From Syncephalastrum monosporum B8922 (Eukaryota > Mucoromycota > Mucoromycetes > Mucorales > Syncephalastraceae): 61,950 nucleotides of DNA. The stretch spans positions 1-61,950 of the forward strand of contig JNEN01000913.1 of the NCBI GenBank assembly GCA_000697355.1, written 5' to 3'. The stretch's first letter is position 1, and every line of letters begins with the position of its first letter. Positions 1-10,447 of this stretch are shown here, in pieces. Under the pieces are notes generated by a model that did no database searches, was not told the DNA's origin, and saw only the letters and a program-made list of their open reading frames with translations. Position numbers and translations under genes: made by a program.

Positions 1-96
1 TTAGTATCTTTTGTATTGGCCTGTTCAAGAGTCAGGTTGTTTGGGAATGCAGCCTAAAGCTGGAGGTAAATCCCTCCTGAAGCTAAATAAAGGCGA

Positions 97-130
<34 letters not shown>

Positions 131-3100
131 ATGAAAAGAACTCTGAAGAGAGAGTTAAACAGTACGTGAAATTGCTTAAAGGGAACCATATAAAGCTAGG
201 ATGCGATTGTTTTTTCTTCAGGTTGAGCTTTGGCTTGACTGTTTAGAAGGATAATCCGAGACAACAAGAATTGGAGGAGGAGAATAAGCCGTTGGGGAAG
301 GTAGTCCTCAGGATCCGGGAAACATATAGACCTGACGGTTTGCGCTCTTCTTTTTCGATTGAGGCACGCTTTTTTAAAGGTTGTTGTCTGAATGGCTTTA
401 TATGACCCGTCTTGAAACACGGGCCAAGGAGTCCACCTAATGTGCGAGTATTTGGGAGGCAAACCCATATGCGCAATGAAAGTGACTTAAACCTATGAGG
501 GGGTCCCTTTGGGGCCTCTGCAATAGGGTCGGGCAGCGACGTTTTATGCCCAGATAAAGCACATTGGGTGGGACCCGAAAGATGGTGAACTATGCTTGGA
601 TAGGGTGAAGCCAAAGGAGACTTTGGTGGAGGCTCGTAGCGGTTCTGACGTGCAAATCGATCGTCGAATCTGAGCATAGGGGCGAAAGACTAATCGAACC
701 ATCTGATAGCTGGTTCCTGCCGAAGTTTCCCTCAGGATAGCAGAAGTAAACGGCAGTTTTATGAGGTATAGCGAACGATTGGAGGCCTTGGGGGCGCAAT
801 ACCCTTAACCTGCTCTCAAGCTACAAATTGTAAGACGGCAGGCTTTCTTGATTGAAGTCTGTCCATTGAATGCCTTACTTCTAGTGGGCCACTTTTGGTA
901 AACAGAATTGGCGATGCGGGATGAACCGAACGCAAGGTTAAGGCGCCGGAATCCACGCTCACAGACACCACAGAAAGGTGTTGGTTCATCTTGACAGCAG
1001 GACGGTGGCCATGGAAGTCGGAACCCGCTAAGGAGTGTGTAGCAACTCACCTGCCGAATGAACCGGCCCTGAAAATGGATGGCGCTCAAGCGTGGTGCCC
1101 ATACCTTGCCATTGGAGTGTATTGGAAGCTCCAATGAGTAGGCAGGCGTGGAGGTTCTGTTGTAAAGCTTTGGGTGTGAACCTGAGTGGAACAGCCTCCA
1201 GTGCAGATCTTGGTGGTAGTAGCAAATATTCAAGCGAGAACCTTGAAGACTGAAGTGGAGAAGGGTTCCTGGGGAACAGCAGTTGGCCCAGGGTGAGTCG
1301 ATCCTAAGAGATAGGGAAGTTCCGTTTTACTCAAGCGTGTCATTCTATGACGCCTCCTATCGAAAGGGAATCAGGTCAAAATTCCTGAACCAGAACATGG
1401 ATGCGTTAGACGGCAACGTAAATGAACTTGGATACGTTGGGTCGGGTCCCGGAAAGAGTTTTCTTTTCTTTCTAACGTTCTGCTTGATCGTGAACGCTGT
1501 TCATCAGGAGCAACGATTAAGCATTCGGAAGAGCACAGTATCTTTCTTGCTGTGTCCGGTGCATTCGAAACAATCCTTGAAAATCCAAGGGAACTTTGAG
1601 CTTCTGCTCAGTTTCATGTCTGGTCGTACCCATAACCGCAGCAGGTCTCCTGGGTGAAAAGCCTCTAGTGGATGGAATAAGGTGGATAAGGGAAGTCAGC
1701 AAACTAGATCCGTAACTTCGGGATAAGGATTGGCTTCAAGGGTTGGGCTGGTTCTGTACTTGAGTCCTTGGGTTCGGGATCGTGGCGCAAGCCAGACAGG
1801 CCGGCAATTAACAACCAACTTGGAACTGGTACGGACAAGGGGAATCCGACTGTCTAATTAAAACATAGCATTGCGATGGCCAGAAAGTGGTGTTGATGCA
1901 ATGTGATTTCTGCCCAGTGCTTTGAATGTCAAAGTGAAGAAATTCAACCAAGCGCGGGTGAACGGCGGGAGCAACTAGGGTCCCTTAAGGTCGCCAATGC
2001 CCGTCATCTAGCTAATGACGCGGTCAATGGATTGAACGAGATTCCCACTGTCCCTATCCACCATCCAGCGAAACCACAGCCAAGGGAATGGTCTTGGCAT
2101 ATTCAGCAGGGAAAGAAGACCCTGTCGAGCTTGACTCTAGTTTGGCATTGTGAAGAGACGCAGAGCGGCACAGAGATGAGGGAGACTGGGATTCGCGGTT
2201 ACAGGTACTGCGTTTGCTTGGTCGCCAGTGAGATACCTCAACGTCTAGTGTTCTCTTCACTTAGATTATCAAGTGGGGGTGTCTGGACTCACGTTCGGCA
2301 TTCTAGCATTAAGCCTTCTTGGAAGGTCACCCAAGTAATTGACAGTGTCAGATGGGGAGTTTGGCTGGGGCGGCACATCTGTTAAACAATATAGCAGATG
2401 TCCTAAGGGGGGCTCAACGAGATTAGAACTCTCGTGTAGAGCAAAAGGGCAAAAGCCTCCTTGATTCGGATTTTCAGCGTGAATACGAACCCTGAAAGGG
2501 TGGCCTATCGATCCTTTATGTCCTCAGGATTTGAGGCTAGAGGTGCCGGAAAAGTTACCGCAGGGGCAACTGGCTTGTGGCAACTGAGCGTACCAGCGAC
2601 GTTGCTTTTTTGATTCTTCGATGTTCGGCTCTTCCTATCATACTGAAGCAGAATTCAGTAAGCGTTGGATTGTTCACCCACTAACAGGGAACGTGAGCTG
2701 GGATAAGACCGTCGTGAGACAGGTCAGTTTTACCCTACTGAAGACGATATGTTGTCGTAACAGTAATTGAAGTTAGTACGAGAGGAACCCTTTATTCAGA
2801 TAATTGGTTTATGCGGCTGGTTGAGAGGCCAATGCCGCGAAGCTACCATCTGCTGGATAACAGCTGAACACCTCTAAGCTGGAATCCATGCTGGTTGATG
2901 CGACAATTCAGCCTTCTTTCTGGGATAGAAAGTATGAATAAGGAGGATGCAGCTGCATACCTGAAAACTACAGTTTTGGGCGGTTGCCTCCCTTCATGGA
3001 AGAATGGGAGGAGGCACCGTCTTTTGGATACAATGAATCCTGTGAAGGCAGTATTCGCGAGCAGACGACTCGATTTGAGACGGGGTATTGTAAGCATTAG

Positions 3101-3155
3101 AGTGGCCTTTGTTGCTACGATGTGCTGAGATTAAGCCCTTGTCTATTGAATTTGC
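1..3155 (+). rRNA. Large-subunit (25S/28S) rRNA, 5'-truncated, diverged copy
   Basis: Nuclear cytoplasmic LSU rRNA. The window opens about 240 nt into the molecule; by comparison with the ~3.4 kb yeast 25S the rest is full length. Recognisable blocks include the early conserved segment near 95-175, the sarcin-ricin sequence (about 2774-2788) and the 3' end with GGGGTATTGTAAGC (about 3083), ending near 3155. Several positions that are nearly invariant in functional LSU are changed: the helix-69 region (about 1970-1995), the peptidyl-transferase-centre region (2563-2600) and a one-base insertion at 2620-2631. This makes it a likely degenerate rDNA copy rather than a working gene. All ORFs inside it are spurious. 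Confidence 0.9.
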
Positions 3156-3337
3156 ACCTTTCTTAATTGAAGGGTCGCATAGATTCAAGCAATCACTCAT
3201 CAATGATTCATTCCCATTTATCACTGAAGAAAATTGTTAAATCAATTCTTTTCAGTTGGTATTAGGGTGGATGAATGATTGACGATACTGAAACACAATA
3301 CCAGAAGCAAAATCCTCGCTTTTGACTGGCTTAAAAA

Positions 3338-3403
3338 AGCAAGTGACGGGTATGCACGATGGCGAAAATATTTTTGGTCAAGTGCTACAGTCAGTCACTT
3401 GCT
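3338..3403. repeat. 10-bp inverted repeat downstream of LSU
   Basis: Arms AGCAAGTGAC (3338-3347) and GTCACTTGCT (3394-3403) are perfect complements separated by 46 nt. A second perfect 8-bp pair lies at 3492-3499/3522-3529. Both sit within 400 nt of the LSU 3' end, so they could be 3'-ETS processing stems or remnants of an insertion. Confidence 0.5.
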
Positions 3404-3416
3404 ATATATTACTACT

Positions 3417-3482
3417 GGAGTTCTGAGACCATGCGTCTCTGGTAGGCCTTCATTGGCAGTTGGTTCGAATCCAACGAACTCC
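3417..3482 (+). pseudogene. tRNA-like element with non-canonical middle
   Basis: A perfect 7-bp acceptor stem (GGAGTTC at 3417-3423 with GAACTCC at 3476-3482) directly abuts a perfect 5-bp T-arm with loop TTCGAAT (3459-3475). That is exact tRNA geometry, and it contains a perfect box B. The middle is only 35 nt. A 4-bp D-like stem (AGAC/GTCT) can form, but no sound anticodon stem is visible and box A is poor. It could be a tRNA pseudogene, a tRNA-derived SINE remnant or an armless tRNA. No amino acid is assigned. Confidence 0.4.
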
Positions 3483-3882
3483 CATTACCAAGCCAGGATC
3501 ATCCTGTGCGTTTCACTTTTTATCCTGGCCAGTATTGATTTTACCCTGACTAGTAATGAATTTTAATTAGGATCCTCCAATGGAACCCTAATTGAAGTAC
3601 TTTTAATTAATAGAGAGTGAGCGAATGACTTTGAGGGAAAAAAAAAAGAAGTCCAAGTCAAGCTAAGAGTTAGGATACTTTGGTTGATTTTATCCTAACT
3701 GGCAGGGTGTGTGACCCGGTTCCTTTTTTGACTTTTGCACACACTTCTTTATATCGCAATTGGAGAATAGAGACTGTGAACATAGGGAAGGCCATGGTTT
3801 TGCGAAATGTACTGTGAATACAGGTAGAGAGAAAGGAGGGGATTACAACGTTGCTATAGATGGCATCGATAAAAGGCATATT

Positions 3883-4314
3883 TTACTTGTATGGGTCATA
3901 CTCCAGCCATTCTTGGAGATACACATTGAACCACCGTCCATCCATGTGTGCCCAGCCGAATGGATCTGCCAAGAAAAAGGCTCTTTCATTGACTTCTGAA
4001 AGAGACATGTGTCCGGAGGTATTTGAAGAGGTGGAGGAGGAGGATGGCGAAGGAGCAGAAGACGCTGTCATGGAAGATTGTGCAGCCTCCCAAGGCAGCA
4101 CGGATGTTCTCTCATCGTCGTTGCTTGGTGTATACCAGGTTGGACGGCGCCAGCTGGAATTGGGACCTGGCTTTTCCCCGATGTGCCTTCTTTTTGACAT
4201 CGCAGGGTGTCCAATGCCCGAATAAACAGTCGAGCGCTGGCCATCACTTGAGCCTACCATATAATTGTCATCAAACGTCGTTTTGATGTGGTGTTGATGT
4301 GGTGCCATCCTCAT
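3883..4314 (-). CDS. Unknown Ser-rich protein fragment, 143 aa
   Basis: Open reading frame from an ATG at 4314 with plausible protein composition: a basic N-terminal half, a Ser-rich stretch and an aromatic C-terminal end. No domain is recognised. Its upstream side stops at the displaced LSU fragment (4338-4434), and a broken multicopy gene on the same strand lies beyond that. It may be the 3' part of that gene, separated by the rRNA insertion. Function unknown; it may not be expressed. Confidence 0.3.
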   Translation of the reverse strand: MRMAPHQHHIKTTFDDNYMVGSSDGQRSTVYSGIGHPAMSKRRHIGEKPGPNSSWRRPTWYTPSNDDERTSVLPWEAAQSSMTASSAPSPSSSSTSSNTSGHMSLSEVNERAFFLADPFGWAHMDGRWFNVYLQEWLEYDPYK

Positions 4315-4337
4315 CACACTTACGCGGAAGAACAACA

Positions 4338-4434
4338 AATACCCCTCATGAAGCTAAATAATGATGAGAGACCGATAGCGAACGAGTACCGTAATGAAAA
4401 GAACTCTGAAGAGTTAAACGGTACGTGAAATTGA
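4338..4434 (+). pseudogene. Displaced LSU rRNA fragment (~97 nt)
   Basis: The stretch matches LSU positions about 68-175 in the same orientation, including GAGACCGATAGCGAAC and GAAAAGAACTCTGAAG. Relative to the window's own LSU it has two internal deletions (about 8 and 4 nt) and scattered substitutions. It is an old rDNA-derived insertion about 1.2 kb downstream of the LSU gene. Minus-strand gene remains lie on both sides. Confidence 0.85.
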
Positions 4435-4439
4435 CAAAA

Positions 4440-5281
4440 CCTCCTCAAAGTTGCTCATGGTAGAAACGCCCACCGGAAAGTTGAACGAAGCCCGCGGGAC
4501 ATGCACATGTAAGACCATGAGATGTAAGATGGACAGACAATAGGCTACCGTGCAAGCCGTAGATGCGTAGCACCCAGGCAGACAGGTTTTCGGTTTCCAC
4601 ATGACCAACTACGTCAAGCGTCTGGTCTAGAATGTCCTTGCCCTCGCGAAGAAGCTTTATCATGGTCATTGTCTTGGCCGCTTCCATGGCTCCAACGTCG
4701 TTTGATAGTCCACCATATGGTCGAATATAGAGCGAAGATCAATCTTGAACGCAATGGCAGCGTCATCCAGATGTTGCTCCTTTTTGCTTTGATTCGAGTA
4801 AAGATTGGTAGTCTCTCCACTAAAAATATAATGTTTAATTGATTAGGCAATTATATCTATCCTCGTCCTTACTATGCCAAGCGGATCATAGTCTGGGATT
4901 GATTCCAGCAATGGCGACCAAATCTTGAACAAGAAATCGTACTCGGATGCCTTTTTGGTTGCTTCGTTGCTTTGAAGAATCACTTGCTGGTCTTCAAGAA
5001 TGGTCAAGCTAAAACAGCCAACAATCAGATATGTCCGCCAGGTTCTGCTGACGATCGCAAAAGTTTTCCTACCAAGGTCACCCAATCGTGCTATAACTTG
5101 GTCCATAGATAGTTCCAATATGTCGCGAAACTCCTTTAAAGTATGAAGGCGGTAGGTTCAAAGCTACAGCGCTTACACTTTCGCAAAGGCACGAAGTTTC
5201 GCGTCTACCAAGCCAGAAGGAAGTATTCTTCAATCTATGGATGTAATCCTGTGCGGGATCGAATCCTCGGCGGGCCGTCAA
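4440..5281 (-). pseudogene. Broken multicopy gene (uncharacterised Mucoromycota-type family)
   Basis: Minus-strand coding-like pieces follow one another in different frames: an N-terminal block near 5118-4843 (helical, Leu/Ile-rich), a middle block near 4830-4690, and a C-terminal block at 4687-4445 shifting frame near 4460. The order and style (hydrophobic strand pairs, then a short Pro-Arg-x-Ser-Phe-x-Phe-Pro element) recall uncharacterised proteins repeated in Mucorales genomes. That comparison is from memory and uncertain. Frame shifts and stops between blocks have no convincing introns, so it is called a pseudogene. Confidence 0.35.
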
Positions 5282-7514
5282 CTAAAAGAGACAGTCTGTA
5301 TTTAATACTTGGACTGCGCAAGCCAGAAGTAGCTTACCTCAGACAAGACTTTCCATGTGGATCTGACCCGCCCTTCCAGAGGTGGGATGGTTACGACATG
5401 TTTGTCCATGAATGAAGCCTTCAACTCACGCCAGAGTTGCCGTTGAGAAAACATTGATTGGAAGTGTCATTTGTTTGTGGTGGAAGAATGGGAAACACGC
5501 TGGAAAGGGGAAACGCGTGTTCTTTTAGAAAGCGGTTGGGCGTCAAATCGGGGTTATTTGATGTGGCATAAAACAAAGAAATACGCGACCCGTCTTATTT
5601 CCTTCGCTCTCTTCGTCTTCTTTCTAATCTCATATGTCTTAATCCAATGTAATCTCTGTATCCTGGTTTCGAAGCACTATCCACTGGGATTTCCGCATTC
5701 TAGCCTTGTTTGGGTGACAGTGTTTTGTTTCAGGGTCAGGTTTTTGGTAGTGGTCTGTTCTAAGTGTTCATCTGCTAGCTCCCTATTTTTCATGGGACCC
5801 ATCCGTGGGGGCACTTGAATATTAGTCGCTGGTGGTCGCTGTGAAGTGTAAAGCTAGGACGATCACGAGTTATTTTGCCCTTGAACAGGTAAAAGATGCT
5901 TAAAAGTCGTTACTTACCAAAGACTTCTTTAGGATACATATTGCTGTTCTGAACGTCATGGTCCTTATCCTGCGAGCAGTGGAAACCCGGAGCACCAAGC
6001 GTATTGCAATAGAAGAAGAGAACCACTTTAAATGAATCATATCAAACGCGCCAAGTCTGTCAATCTCGCGTATGGCATCTTTGCATCGGGGCGGGTGTTG
6101 TTGCCGCTGGCTATTCACGCCTCTCTGGACATTTTCCTCTAAACATGGCGTCAATGTACTCTTCTACTACATGGTCACCCAAGATGTCTTTTAAAATAGC
6201 AGAAGTTGTAGCTCTTATTTCTCACAAACAATTTGTCTTCATAAAGTACAATGCTAAATTATGATATTTGACAAAGTGCTAATGGTATTGCTACCGTTTG
6301 GCAAGCTGCGATGCGTGTCAATGTGAAATTATCAAGACGCAATGCAGGAACGGGAGGGAGGGATTTCCAGCGCAAAAGAATAATTTACGGGACGCAGTGT
6401 AACGCAAAAAATAAAAAAAAAAAAAACCAAACGCAAGACTTTTTTCTATTCCAGCACTGCGGAAATAAGCGCCTCTCGCAACCGACGGGCGACCCTACTT
6501 CGATCGCATTCCCAAGGCAATAAATGTGGCCTGATGACCCACGTGGTAAACGTCATATGCCGACTGCCACCATACCAAGCTATCCTTTTTGAGTTCCCTA
6601 TCCTTGTTGAAACTTGAAGTTAATGGCAGTCCTTGTATAGGGATATGAGCCACGAGGAAATCTCATGGCAATTTTGGGGATGGAGAAGGTATTGGAGGAG
6701 GAATTAAACGTGGGCATGGGTGAAGGAAAGTGGTGGCATAACTTCGTTATATGTGATAGGTTTCGGCTTCATCTGAAATTTGGTACAAATGTATCTGTGC
6801 ATCATCGAGCGTCTCCGCTCGCATCATTGATTTGCCTCACGTGCAGCAGTTTGCTTACGTTATACGCAGGATGGTATTGACTTCATCACGGGTCATCCGT
6901 TCTATCGATGAATGCCACGCCTGTGTTTCATATGCTGCAAGGATGGACGTAGATGAGATGGATCAAGAAGTGTTGGAGTATACGTCTACATATATAGAAA
7001 AATAAAATTATTAAATGCTGACTTGCTGACTTGCTGGCTTCTCTTGGCCTTCTTCACCGAATAATGGGAACGTAGATAAGTGGAATGCAAGCGGAGGGTT
7101 GAACGAGTGAATCCTCTTCCATCTCCACCATGTGGATATGAAATGGTGCGTGTAAAGCAGCCACATGGTAGCAGATAAATTTTGGGTGAGAATGTTGTCA
7201 ATTTCAACTGATTAAACACTATCTTACTGGTGTTCATACGAACCGAAGTATACAGTAGAGTTGGAGGGAAGAGGGTCTGAATGGCTGCCAAATTTGGCCA
7301 GACCGTTCGGTGCCGCGAGTGATTTGAGCTGGGTTTCAGGAGGAAAGTGATGGCAATTTGAGTGCGGTTGCACCAACCGAGCGAGTGAACGTATTAGTGC
7401 GTTCCTGGGTGGATTTACATAAACAATTGTTGTTCGATCGCTGGGCTTCTTTCCTCACTTTCCTTTTTGTAATTTGCATATCACTTTCCTTTCCTTTCTC
7501 TCCTTTTTTGCGCC
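5282..7514. other. Gene-poor stretch, no gene recognised
   Basis: No reading frame here has a recognisable domain. A minus-strand coding-like piece at about 5900-6180 (two frames, one containing an Asp-Ala-Met-Phe-Arg-Gly element) may be another decayed gene. A 12-A run occurs near 6413. The last ~180 bp before 7515 are pyrimidine-rich on the plus strand and probably form the leader of the next gene. Confidence 0.5.
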
Positions 7515-9862
7515 ATGAGTGGCGACGATGGGATAAAAATGTTTCCTGCACCCCCCAAGCTGTCCTCTACCCTCGCTTCTGCAGCCCCGCTCAACCAGAT
7601 GGTGGCTATGCATAACCCCATTCAACTTGCAGCCATCTCGAACTACAAACTCGCCCAGCTCACCTTTGCCCCGCCCGATCTGCACTCCATGCGCAAGACT
7701 GCCCTCATCAAAAACATGCTCGACGTGCTTTACGACGACACGCCGCCCGAATGGCTCGACCAAATGACCCGTTGGCAGTTCTTTACGCCAGAGTAAGTTA
7801 CTGCCAAATTGCATTTAATTTTCCACACATGAAAATTTATTGTAATAAGCACCCTACACTAATAAGCATACTAATCATAATCATAATCATAATCATAATC
7901 ATAATCATAATCAGGTCCCTCTGCGACATGACGCAGGAGGCGCTCGAGGAGATGTTTGCACAGTATGCACAGACCATTGAAGCGTTTCAGCCGCTGGATA
8001 TGGACGATGACGAGGATGATGACGACGACGGGCACAGCATGTGGGCTGATGAGGACGACGTAGAGGGGGAGCCGACCCCGAACAAGAGCTCCTCAACCGT
8101 ATCCGAACGCTCCATATTTAATCAACCTCACGCGACCCTCTCGAGCGATGTCATTTCTCTCCCCTCTAATTCGGTGGCCCCTTCGTCGCCCGAGTCCACT
8201 GCTCCTCCCACTCCCACCGCATCGCAGCCACCTGCAAATCACTCCATCCTCGAAAAGCCCCTCCCGCAGAGCCCAGACCACGATACCACACGCCGGAAGA
8301 GCCTTGCCTCGAGCGAGCGCCGCAAGAGCACCTCCCTCGAAAACAAGCGCAAGAGCATCACAGACAGCAAGAGGGCCAGTCTGACGATGCGCAAAAGCCG
8401 ACTGAGCTGGACGAGTGACACCGGCCTGGCTCCCAATAGCTACGTTGCCCAGAATATGGCCAATGAGCTCATGAACCTTTTTGATATGGAATTCTCCGTC
8501 GACATCCAACTCTCCGGTGCGCCGCGCTTGCCTGAACTCCCTTTTAAGCAGAAGCAGCAGCATCTCACGGCACAGCAACAGCAGCAACAGCGTCGCCAGT
8601 CTAAACGTCTCTCCACAGATTCTTTTATGGGCCTCATTCCAACCTTTGAGTCCTTCACACTCGATGACGATCCCCCCTTCCAAGCAGCACAGCATCTGAA
8701 CCGCAAAAGCCAGCAACGCCTCTCGCAAAACCGTCCTCGCCAAATGACCTTTCCCCCCCCCCCCGCCGTCCCGCCCCCGCCGCCGACGACGACGACGACA
8801 ACGTCTACCTCAGCCAACGCCCTTCGCGCTAGCAAGCGACGCTCGATGAGCTATCCGCCTTTGGAAGGCCACATGCAGGCCCCAGCTCCGCCGGCACGCT
8901 CGTCCTCGCTCAAGCATCGCCATCGCCACCGAAGTAGTAGCACCGGCGACGAGCAGCCGCCCTCACCCGAGTCTCTCAAGTCCAAGAGCAGCGACTTTTT
9001 GGCAAGCCTTGTAAATGCGCTGGGTCCACATAATGACATTGACACCGACTCGCCTCCACAGGGCTTGGCCAAAAAGAAATCCATTCGTCGACTGGGTTCG
9101 TTTGTCAAAGGGACCAAGAAGCAGCCACAGCAGCGTGGGACCTCGCAAGAGACCATCATCGAGGACCCGGTCAAGGAAGCCGAGCAGGACCTCTTGCAGC
9201 CGCCACCGCCTCGAAAATCACTCGCTTCAACCCTCTCGTCGTCCGACTCGTGGTCGTCCGAAATCATGGTCGCCACCAAGGCCGAGTTCAACAAACCCCT
9301 CCCTAACGCACCACCCTCCAAACGGCGTAGCTACCATGTCGCACGGCCCGTCGTCATCGAGGCACAGGACCTGCGACGCGCCCGCTCGCTCGGCCACCGC
9401 CACCCGCACCACCGCAACAAGCGCCGGTCGTCGTTGCTCATGGAGACAACCGCCTCGAAGCGCAGAAGCATGCAGTTGCAACACCAACAGCAGCAGCAGC
9501 AGCAGCAACAACAACAACATCCTTCACAAGGGAATCAGCCTGCTGCTCAACCTGGACTTTCGCGTTCCAAATCAGCCTTTGTCAAGATCGGCAGCGGCTG
9601 GAAGAAGCGACGCCAGCAACAGAAGCAGGCCAACCATCGGCAGTCCATCCAACTCGCTCCCGCTCAGTCCACCTCCTCACGCCGGTCCGTGATTGCGGCC
9701 GAGTTTCGCGAGTTTGCTCAAAACCCATCCCCCATGCCACCTTCCACCACTTCCCTCTCGTCTTCTACTTCCTCCTCTGACTACTCGCCGCAAGCCAAAC
9801 CTACTACGTTTGTCAAGCGGGTTGCTACCCTGACCCGCAAAATGCGTCTGCAACGCGTCTAA
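7515..9862 (+). CDS. Large Ser/Arg-rich low-complexity protein, function unknown
   Basis: Two exons, 7515-7792 and 7915-9862, join in phase to give 741 aa. The start is the first ATG after a pyrimidine-rich leader. The ordered part is the N-terminal ~125 residues (helical). It is followed by an Asp/Glu run (about 125-150) and then ~590 residues of disorder with poly-Gln and poly-Pro/Thr tracts. Many basophilic phosphorylation-type motifs (RRKS, RRRS, KRRS, RKS) recur throughout, ending in a basic C-terminus. No catalytic domain is seen. It could be a signalling scaffold phosphorylated by AGC-type kinases; that is inference. The ORF is confident, the function is not known. Confidence 0.8.
7870..7914 (+). 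repeat. (AATCAT)n microsatellite inside an intron
   Basis: About seven AATCAT units fill the 3' end of the intron (7793-7914) of the preceding gene. The first unit forms CTAATCA, which resembles a fungal branch point, and the last unit runs into the acceptor AG at 7913-7914. Confidence 0.85.
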
Positions 9863-10144
9863 TAAGGTGACTTACTCCTTGATACCATAGAAACAAATCC
9901 ATCCCAGGCAGACCGCATCTATTGCCCTTTTTTCCTTTTTCTTTCTTCTCTCTTCCTTTCTCTTTTCACATCCTCACACTCACACGCGCACTCTTCCCCT
10001 CGTGTAACATTACTACTCAATGTCATTCTAACTATTTTTTTTTCTTTCTCCTTCGCCATACTGCTATAAAGTCGCCTCGACGATTTATCTTCTTATATAC
10101 TCTTCATTTGGAGGCCCCTACTCGTGTCAATGAATTGGCCTAAA

Positions 10145-10447
10145 CTAGCAAATAACAGACTTGAATCCTTTTTCGGGCAAATCAATGGTGTAATGCGCGG
10201 GTACCACGTGCAGCGTGCCCGAGCAGTCCTCGTTGGTCCATAATCCACAGTGGGTTCTGCCGACGTTTTGGGCCTTCTTGCCCGGGAATTGGCTGGGAAA
10301 TTTGGCGCAGCGGTGGTCTTGACTCAACACGCCCGACCGAGTCTTCTCGTCGTCCGAGTGCAGAACGACGCCTGTCTCTGTGCTGCCTAATGTCGCGGAC
10401 ACCGTACACAGTAATGCTGCCAAGCACAGGAGCGTCAATGGAAGCAT
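10145..10447 (-). CDS. Small secreted protein, 100 aa, four cysteines
   Basis: Single exon. The ATG at 10447 is preferred over upstream codons because it is directly followed by a signal peptide: a Leu/Ala-rich core ending near Val-Ser-Ala-Thr at residue ~20. The mature part has four Cys, of which the last is the final residue. The late spacing (Cys, then Glu-Asp-Cys-Ser-Gly, then a Gly-Phe-Lys-Ser-x-x-Cys end) resembles small fungal secreted proteins with a beta/gamma-crystallin-like fold. That assignment is tentative. It is likely extracellular or cell-wall associated. It lies tail-to-tail with the Ser/Arg-rich gene and upstream of the ARG4 3' end. Confidence 0.65.
   Translation of the reverse strand: MLPLTLLCLAALLCTVSATLGSTETGVVLHSDDEKTRSGVLSQDHRCAKFPSQFPGKKAQNVGRTHCGLWTNEDCSGTLHVVPAHYTIDLPEKGFKSVIC

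Noticed and set aside
196..3128. Many ORFs up to 160 aa on both strands of the first 3 kb
   Set aside because: They lie inside the LSU rRNA gene and match its conserved structure, not proteins.
5225..5285. tRNA T-arm-like GGGATCGAATCCTC
   Set aside because: No acceptor stem or box A at the right spacing.
8093..8835. 216- and 131-aa minus-strand ORFs across the Ser/Arg-rich gene
   Set aside because: Poly-Cys/poly-Leu strings are the antisense of Gln and Ser codon runs; not a gene.
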